Translations under genes and position numbers: made by a program
Source of the DNA: Rhizoclosmatium globosum
Taxonomy: Eukaryota > Chytridiomycota > Chytridiomycetes > Chytridiales > Chytriomycetaceae
Direction: 5' to 3'
NCBI GenBank assembly: GCA_002104985.1
Contig: MCGO01000063.1
Location: 124,001 to 188,000 of the forward strand
DNA: 64,000 nucleotides
In this document: in pieces, positions 57,715 through 64,000 of the stretch
How positions within the stretch are numbered: the stretch's first letter is position 1
Layout: every line of letters starts with the position of its first letter
The notes under the pieces: model-generated
The model's database searches: none
What the model was told of the DNA's origin: nothing
Seen by the model: only the letters and a program-made list of their open reading frames with translations

Positions 57715-58490
57715 ACTCAGGAACAACTAAGGTATGTTTTTATTATTATGAAATCGTTTTTTACGTTGTTAATTAGTGACGGGAACGGACTGAATACATC
57801 ATATAAGCACTCTATTCTCCTCGTATCCAGCCACACTGCAAGAATACATTAATTCACGAGTATAGTCCTCCAATACGTGCACGTGAAAATAACTTCGAAT
57901 CTTATTCAATCCGTTTGACTATTCCAAATTTAATCGCGGACTTTCCATCCATCAATGCGTTTCATACTCGGATATGAATGCATCCATCCCCAGCACTATA
58001 TTCCAGCTCGCACGTTCGATTTCCCGCTTAATTTCGTCTGGATTCAATAGCTCTCGTTCGCTCGCATTTGATGCTCCGTGTAACTACCACTCAGGCATAA
58101 TTTATACTTCGCACGTCCAATTTGAATCAGTGGAACTGCTATATTTCACAGCTGGAAGTAACACCTCAAACTCGACGAATTCAATCCCACGTTCTGCAAA
58201 TGAATACTATTTCCTAGAACGGGGCGATTCACTACTAAATGTCTTATTTTTGAACTTTTTCGTTGACTACGACAAAGTCGTAACGTCCGTTGCTTCTTTC
58301 CTTCTGTTCGGAATATTTTATTGCAGTTTAAGCCGATGCAAAAAGGGAGCCCAACATTTGAGCGACTTGAAATTCGAAATCCATTCTTTTGGCTTTCTGG
58401 CACATGAACGCCTTCAGTTATGATTGGAGATTATAAGAGAGCACAGGAAGTCATGGATCAAGAAGAAAAAGAATTGCCAAACATGTTTCT
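57715..58490 (+). repeat. Block E8
   Basis: Joined to a stub of block F at AGCTGACTCAGG, where CTGA is shared by both parents. It is repeated almost exactly at 63300-64000. Confidence 0.65.
57974..58423 (+). CDS. E-family hypothetical ORF (149 aa)
   Basis: The longest E frame. Other copies give shorter pieces of it (7071-7536, 12000-12190, 49128-48841 minus), with frame changes. Features include a Ser/Arg-rich start, a central FESVELLYFTAGS stretch and a hydrophobic LFLNFFVDY..VTSVASFLLFG segment. The reverse strand is also fairly open, so the coding strand is uncertain. No known domain. Confidence 0.3.
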   Translation: MNASIPSTIFQLARSISRLISSGFNSSRSLAFDAPCNYHSGIIYTSHVQFESVELLYFTAGSNTSNSTNSIPRSANEYYFLERGDSLLNVLFLNFFVDYDKVVTSVASFLLFGIFYCSLSRCKKGAQHLSDLKFEIHSFGFLAHERLQL

Positions 58491-58559
58491 CGCGGTTACT
58501 GTAGTTTTCGCTGTTGGTCTACTTCTCAACGTCGTGAGGAGAGAGGGCGCAAGTTTTGA

Positions 58560-59527
58560 AATTGAAATATAAATTTTTTATTCAGTAAGGAGATTAAGAG
58601 GAATTAGAATTGAAAGGCTGAATCAGACGTTCACTTTGGCTAAAAACCAAAGCTATTTGTAGTCATCATTGTCAACCCTTTTGCAACGAGCCCATTGAAG
58701 TTTACCAACATCAGCCGAATCAGTTTGCACGTCATTTTCGGCTGGATTTCCTGTATTTGAATAAAAGGTTCATGAGTATCAAAATGAAACAGAGACACAC
58801 AGAAAGAGGGAAAGAAGTATGGGTTGGGAACACGCGTAGGAAAACAAAATAAAGAAATATTGATGGTGCTCTGAGCTGACTTTCGCAAGTGCCTCCATGC
58901 AACCAAATGCAGGGCTGAGTCGCGATCGTGGTCATTCTTTTCCAAGGGATATGTTATGGATCCCATCAGTCAGAGTGGAGCTTATAGCCCTACAGATTCC
59001 CGAGCTCAGGGTGAGGGTTCTCGTGCGAATACACCACCAGACAGCCACTCCATGGCGCTACGCTGCGTGTTTGTAGCTTGGGGGCGGATAGGTAATATGC
59101 CTGCCATATTTCAGGTGTGGCTACCAACCAACTAGTTTGGTTCGATCCGGTATAAACTACTACGCGTGGGGGATGAAGGAGGTGGAGGAGTAATACATGC
59201 CTGAAGCTCTGGTCGAGACAGTATGCGTCGGCATGGGTCATTTACGGCATAACATCTGCATAAACGAGGATGTCAGTAAACAATGACACATGCTCGTGGT
59301 TAATACCTTTGGAGCTGAGAGGGTAAAACATGCAACGGTGGACGCTGATGGAAGCGACGGGTCGTTTTGTGTGGGTGTTCTTGGATTTGAGACAATTTTT
59401 GTTGAGTGAGAAGTAGGTGTCGGTTGAACTTTAAAACTGAACAGCAGAACCATTTCGTTTAACTTGAGTGGAACGTATTATAGAAAAGAGGACTTGAGTA
59501 TTTGTTTATATGGAACTATGCAACTAA
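58560..59527. repeat. Block C3, non-coding part
   Basis: Third copy of the C flank (compare 41786-42631). One base is missing near 58914 relative to C2, which changes the MGSITYPLEKND frame and argues against that frame being a gene. Confidence 0.55.
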
Positions 59528-60037
59528 TTAAACCGTCCTCCTTCTGTGATGATTTCTGGCATTTTGTGCCACCAGAACAACACTGCCTACTTCCTCCATA
59601 TCCTCATCAAAATCGCTCCCAAGGAGTCCCACTTCAACGCGGACACGTTCAGCTTTGTGTCGTCTGTCCATGTTTTTGAAATCAGTTACACAGCTAGTCA
59701 CAAAGCCATGTTGAATGCGTTCATGCCTCAGAGCAAGGGCTTTCACCTTTGCTCGCGCATCCAAGTCAAGCTCTGTGCTAGCTGCCGCGATTACTGCCAG
59801 AGCCGCAACCTGGCCTGCCTTTGCTGCGTGTTCCGCCAGTATCGCTGCGTCACAGGAAAGTTTTGCCTCTCGTAGCTCTCGTCGAAGGCGCGTTCTTTTG
59901 AGTTCCTTTTGTTGAACAGGGTGCTTTGCCACAGTGTGAATTTGTTTTTTGGCTGTGACGGTTGACGAGAAGGCTTTTTTTACCCTGTGAAGAGCAGCGC
60001 CGACGTAATTGTAGATTGAGTTGGTTGCTGATTCCAT
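59528..60037 (-). CDS. C-family hypothetical protein C3 (169 aa)
   Basis: Intact partner of 42632-43141, starting MESATNSIYNYVG. An in-frame extension of 41 residues reaches 60160 but is not present in C2, so the shared ATG at 60037 is preferred. Basic N-terminus, Ala-rich helix with two Val substitutions (AGQVAALAVIAAAS), acidic patch, and HHRRRTV end. Function is unknown. Confidence 0.65.
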   Translation of the reverse strand: MESATNSIYNYVGAALHRVKKAFSSTVTAKKQIHTVAKHPVQQKELKRTRLRRELREAKLSCDAAILAEHAAKAGQVAALAVIAAASTELDLDARAKVKALALRHERIQHGFVTSCVTDFKNMDRRHKAERVRVEVGLLGSDFDEDMEEVGSVVLVAQNARNHHRRRTV

Positions 60038-60039
60038 GA

Positions 60040-60900
60040 TGCTTTTTATTTCACGTTGACAGCTCCAACCCAAATTGTTTTCTGGAAATTGTTTTCTAAA
60101 AATTCGTATGATCCACCCATAACCTGGCTCGTCTGTCGAAGATATATCAAGGAGGTACAAATCAGAAAGTCAAATGCACGCGAAATACAACGTGTTTTGA
60201 TTTACGCCGTGGGAGATGTGTCCTAAAGCTATGATACTTCTGCACTAAAGGCCTTACAAACATCACCTTATCAAAAGCAATTATCCATTGAAAGGCCCCT
60301 TCCACTTGTTAATGCGTTGATTTCATCCAAATAATACGTAGTAATTTCGCGCTTACTCTTGCAGAGAGCCATGAATGCGATTTGAACAGTCCCAAACCAG
60401 TTAAACTTATCAGCATTGTCATTCATGATGTTTGCAAAACTAGTAAAGATATCATTATGAGTTCGATCTTGATACTGACATCCGATTTTCGTTTTCGCCG
60501 CTGCATAACGTTTGGTTCCGATATGATGATGCGACAATCGAGTACAATGCCTGATACATAAGATATGTGGGAGTATTAACAAACGCGACTGGTCATTTCT
60601 CTCTTGTTTGTATCATAACCAAGGTCGATCTTGTGCCCAACAGCTTACGAACAGATTTGATTATTGAAACCGTTTGCAATTGAGTTTTAACCTGGATTTC
60701 CGAGCTGGAATATAGCGCTGGGGATACATTCGTCATCGAGCAAGTATTCAACACATCAATTTATGGAGGGTCAGCCATTCATTCTGCAAAGTCAAGCGGA
60801 TTGAATGGAGTTGGAACGCATTTTAAGGTGTACGACCAGGGCAGTAGTAATCGTGAAGTAATGTATGCGATGTGTTTGAAGATGAAGATAATAGAGTGCT
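60040..60900 (-). repeat. Block D2
   Basis: Copy of block D with small deletions compared with D1. The 103-aa ORF 60582-60271 shares only its C-terminal half with D1's ORF. Confidence 0.5.
60271..60582 (-). CDS. D-family small hypothetical ORF (103 aa)
   Basis: Carries the conserved NIMNDNADKFNWFGTVQ and ALTSGRG segments. Compared with D1 it has substitutions such as YYLDEIN for HYLDQIN. The N-terminal half is in another frame. Coding status is weak. Confidence 0.3.
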   Translation of the reverse strand: MLILPHILCIRHCTRLSHHHIGTKRYAAAKTKIGCQYQDRTHNDIFTSFANIMNDNADKFNWFGTVQIAFMALCKSKREITTYYLDEINALTSGRGLSMDNCF

Positions 60901-62330
60901 CATATGATGCATTCAGTCTTCCCGTCACTAATTAACCACTTATCAAACAATTTCATAATTATAAAACATAAACATACCTTAGTTGTTCCTGATTCAATGT
61001 TGGTTCAAAGAAAGATGTCTCAAAACTTTCGGACTGGTCAACCAAGTCGAACTGGACCAACACCACCAACTCAATCGCACCTCAACCATCAGTTGCAATC
61101 TATTCAGTCCACGTACGATGAATGTTCTGGCTTGCATCCAACACGTGGCGAGGCTCCAGTACTGAACTATTCTCTATTCCAGTGTCATTCCTCGGATTCG
61201 TGCGTATTGGTTCAGCCACTCACACACCGATTTCAACGGAACTGTACTCTAATTCGAAGATTGATATGCCGCCCTTCGTATTGCCGTTCTTGAGTTCAGT
61301 CATTGAAGGAGCCAGTTCCATCCGCACCACCCACCACTGCTCCAACTACGCCATATTATGCACTTGATCAACTATCCATTAGGTCATTGTATCCGTATAT
61401 TCTTACTGTGCGAATTGGAGCGATCGAGCGTGACTGTTGCATGTTGGATCCATCATCGTCTCATTCGCGGCATTGAACAAGTTCACAGTGACAATCGCAT
61501 CGCTTCAACTTTGATTGAATGATCAAGTATCGATACAGATGCAATGGATGGGATGGCGTGCGTTGTGTTGAGTCTTTTGGTGACCAAGTATGATGAGTTC
61601 TATATTGGAAAATACGTTGACTTGAACGCAAACCTGGTCGTATTCGAAATATTGTCGTATGGGGATATGGAGAATGGGGGCTGGTTCAATGACTGATTTT
61701 GAATGGGTTGAGGTAAAGAAGGAGTTGGGGGACGACATTATTCTGAGTTCAGTGGGCGTCCAACGGAGTCAGAAATACATCGAAGAAGAGCGGAAACAAG
61801 GTATGGGAGAGGTATGGATGGATGGAAGAAGGATGCGGAACTAAGGGGGTAAAGAGGATTTGGAGAGTGGAGGAGAACAATTATGGGACGGACAGGAACT
61901 GCCATTACTGCCACTGTTTCCAGGTCTTACAAAGTGTCCAATAAGGTGTCGTTGTATCTCGGAGACTATACGTAGATGGTCTGGCGGGATGAGGGGAGTT
62001 GGGCGGAAGTGGTGATGAGCATCAAATTCAAAAATGCAAATCCGCAGAACTCACAATAGTGATCTCCAAATTGTGCCTCAGTTAACTGGATGTTATTGTG
62101 GACGCTCTGGACTCAATTTGAAGACTTCCACATTGCATCTACACATCAAACACATCAATAACCACCCAATTCGGCGGATTCCAACTTTTCCTACCCTTCA
62201 GTACTAGTCAGGCAAGGTACGCGAAAGTTGAGGTGAATTGGAGTTGTTTTAGTCTGGAACCGCTTTGTATCAGAATTTTTTGTTCCTTATGTGAGTCACC
62301 TTCAATTACTTGATTTGTGAAACCCTTTAC
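60900..62330 (+). repeat. Block B9
   Basis: B copy preceding block F2, the same B-F order as B7-F1. The small ORF starts at 60997 and is frameshifted after HRF (NGT region), like B2 and B4. Confidence 0.65.
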
Positions 62331-63228
62331 AGCAACCAACGAAATTCAATGAACCAATGGGAAATTGCGCGGCAAGAAGAAGCTGATGTAAAAATATCAG
62401 GGGAAATGCAGTGGACTTCTCCAAGGCACTGTGATTGTGGTTAACACTATATCAACGCACACCTTGTCACCAGTCATCCTCACTCTCGGTACAACTGCAA
62501 ACTCAGAATCCTCCTCTGACCTGGGCTGCCATGAAGAATTCGAACCTTTTTACCTCGTCGGCTTCAACGCCTTGGAAAACCCCATTTTTCATCCGCCCAC
62601 ATTTTTCCAGCTTCTGGCCTCTTCGCACTTTGGTTCAATGTCTCGTTCACCCTGCACGAGGAAGCATATCGCGTCAAAATGCAAATTTGGCATTCTCTGT
62701 ACCTAACCATCCTTCTACCAAAGAATCGACGGTCGAAGGAGACAAAAAATACTTACTAGTTGTTGGTTTGATGACCACCCGCAAGATGTGAGAGTTAAAA
62801 ACGTAGTTTGGGAGTTGTATGTCTGGTTGGTCAAGACTTGTGGTGTTTGTTTGAAGCCCTTTTCTAGTAGTTTCAATAACGAAGATTATGGAACAACGAA
62901 GGAACTGGAAATGGTGTTGCTTGCACATCCAACAAGCGATTTTGAGGAGGAGTGAAGATGGGACGGTTATGGAGCATGTGAGTTTGTCTTTCTATCATTA
63001 CTGGAAGTAATAATTAGGAAAAAACACAGCCATTCGGGAGACTGGTGCTTGTGGATAAAACCGAGTCTTTTTTTGAGCCGTGAAGAGGCGGAAGTGTTGA
63101 TTCCAATCTTTTCGATGTCCTAGGAATGGTGAGTTTGTTTGATCTTTAGTTTCAGTCCTTCTGAACTATCTTCACAAGATTGTGGTGTGAAACATGGTGT
63201 GCGGATAATGAACTGAGAACTCCAAAAC
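62330..63228 (+). repeat. Block F2
   Basis: Second full copy of block F. It ends at about 63228, where the sequence changes to the start of a B block on the minus strand. Confidence 0.6.
62431..62706 (+). CDS. F-family hypothetical ORF (91 aa)
   Basis: Partner of 50701-51045 with a one-codon deletion. A stop replaces the upstream Met-Glu-Lys frame (GATGTAAAAATATC against GATGGAAAAATATC), so the shared coding part probably begins at the VVNTIS region or an upstream exon. No domain is recognised. Confidence 0.35.
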   Translation: MIVVNTISTHTLSPVILTLGTTANSESSSDLGCHEEFEPFYLVGFNALENPIFHPPTFFQLLASSHFGSMSRSPCTRKHIASKCKFGILCT

Positions 63229-64000
63229 TGAGTTGGTGGTGTTGGTCCAGTTCGAGTTGGTTGTCGAGTCCGAAAGTTTTGAGACATCTTTCTTTGATCC
63301 AACATTGACTCAGGAACAACTAAGGTATGTTTTTATTATTATGAAATCGTTTTTTACGTTGTTAATTAGTGACGGGAACGGACTGAATACATCATATAAG
63401 CACTCTATTCTCCTCGTATCCAGCCACACTGCAAGAATACATTAATTCACGAGTATAGTCCTCCAATACGTGCACGTGAAAATAACTTCGAATCTTATTC
63501 AATCCGTTTGACTATTCCAGATTTAATCGCGGACTTTCCATCCATCAATGCGTTTCATACTCGGATATGAATGCATCCATCCCCAGCACTATATTCCAGC
63601 TCGCACGTTCGATTTCCCGCTTAATTTCGTCTGGATTCAATAGCTCTCGTTCGCTCGCATTTGATGCTCCGTGTAACTACCACTCAGGCATAATTTATAC
63701 TTCGCACGTCCAATTTGAATCAGTGGAACTGCTATATTTCACAGCTGGAAGTAACACCTCAAACTCGACGAATTCAATCCCACGTTCTGCAAATGAATAC
63801 TATTTCCTAGAATGGGGCGATTCACTACTAAATGTCTTATTTTTGAACTTTTTCGTTGACTACGACAAAGTCGTAACGTCCGTTGCTTCTTTCCTTCTGT
63901 TCGGAATATTTTATTGCAGTTTAAGCCGATGCAAAAAGGGAGCCCAACATTTGAGCGACTTGAAATTCGAAATCCATTCTTTTGGCTTTCTGGCACATGA
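63228..64000 (+). repeat. B-head fragment plus block E9, running off the window
   Basis: 63228-63310 is the head of the B small ORF on the minus strand (SQNFRTRQPTRTGP). It is followed by block E9, almost identical to 57715-58420. The E ORF continues past the window end. Confidence 0.65.

Noticed and set aside
59528..60160. 41-residue N-terminal extension of C3
   Set aside because: Not open in the C2 copy, so the shared MESATN start is preferred.

Overview
The window is eukaryotic nuclear DNA. Its clearest genes are broken by short spliceosomal introns (46-64 bp, GT..AG). They include fragments of the ER folding sensor UDP-glucose:glycoprotein glucosyltransferase (UGGT) with an HDEL retention signal, an FHA-like/Ser-Thr kinase, and a PIF/Harbinger transposon with its SANT-type partner gene. 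Intron size, gene content and HDEL suggest a fungus, possibly an early-diverging one such as a chytrid. That assignment is inference and low confidence.

The window is dominated by duplication. A cassette of about 5 kb recurs as a mosaic: block A (a two-exon gene, five intact copies), a spacer, block B (about 1.5 kb, eleven or more copies in at least three diverged lineages) and block E (about 0.8 kb). Direct units lie at 1-17.4 kb and 35.1-41.7 kb. Inverted or shuffled units lie at 44-50.6 kb and 56-64 kb. Other duplicated pieces are called C (a 169-aa protein), D, F and G. Bases 1-4500 are repeated at about 35.15-39.0 kb.

Layout: 1-17.4 kb, three tandem A-B(-E) units. 17.4-22.4 kb, gene G (two inverted partial copies), block B4 and a C fragment. 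22.4-25.06 kb, UGGT copy 1, truncated and joined to a rearranged A fragment. 25.09-26.9 kb, a homogeneous 141-bp satellite. 27.54-30.14 kb, a dead PIF/Harbinger element with convergent SANT and transposase pseudogenes. 30.29-32.05 kb, the kinase with one frameshift. 33.0-33.4 kb, an isolated A 5' leader. 33.69-35.09 kb, a transposase-less TIR element. 35.1-41.8 kb, second direct A-B array. 41.8-52.9 kb, C, D, inverted A5-E5 flanked by B6 and B7, then F and a C fragment. 52.9-56.12 kb, UGGT copy 2 (949 codons open over eight exons, N-terminus missing). 56.1-64 kb, further B, E, C, D and F copies.

The most interesting unit is the A family: five intact genes of 264-267 aa whose mutual indels are all multiples of three, with a Pro-rich segment, an acidic/valine-rich segment and a C-terminus carrying two RRSAR[I/L] motifs like the nucleosome-binding core of HMGN proteins. 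It is the strongest candidate for an undescribed gene system here. Its function is unknown. No rRNA, tRNA, CRISPR array or prokaryotic feature was recognised.
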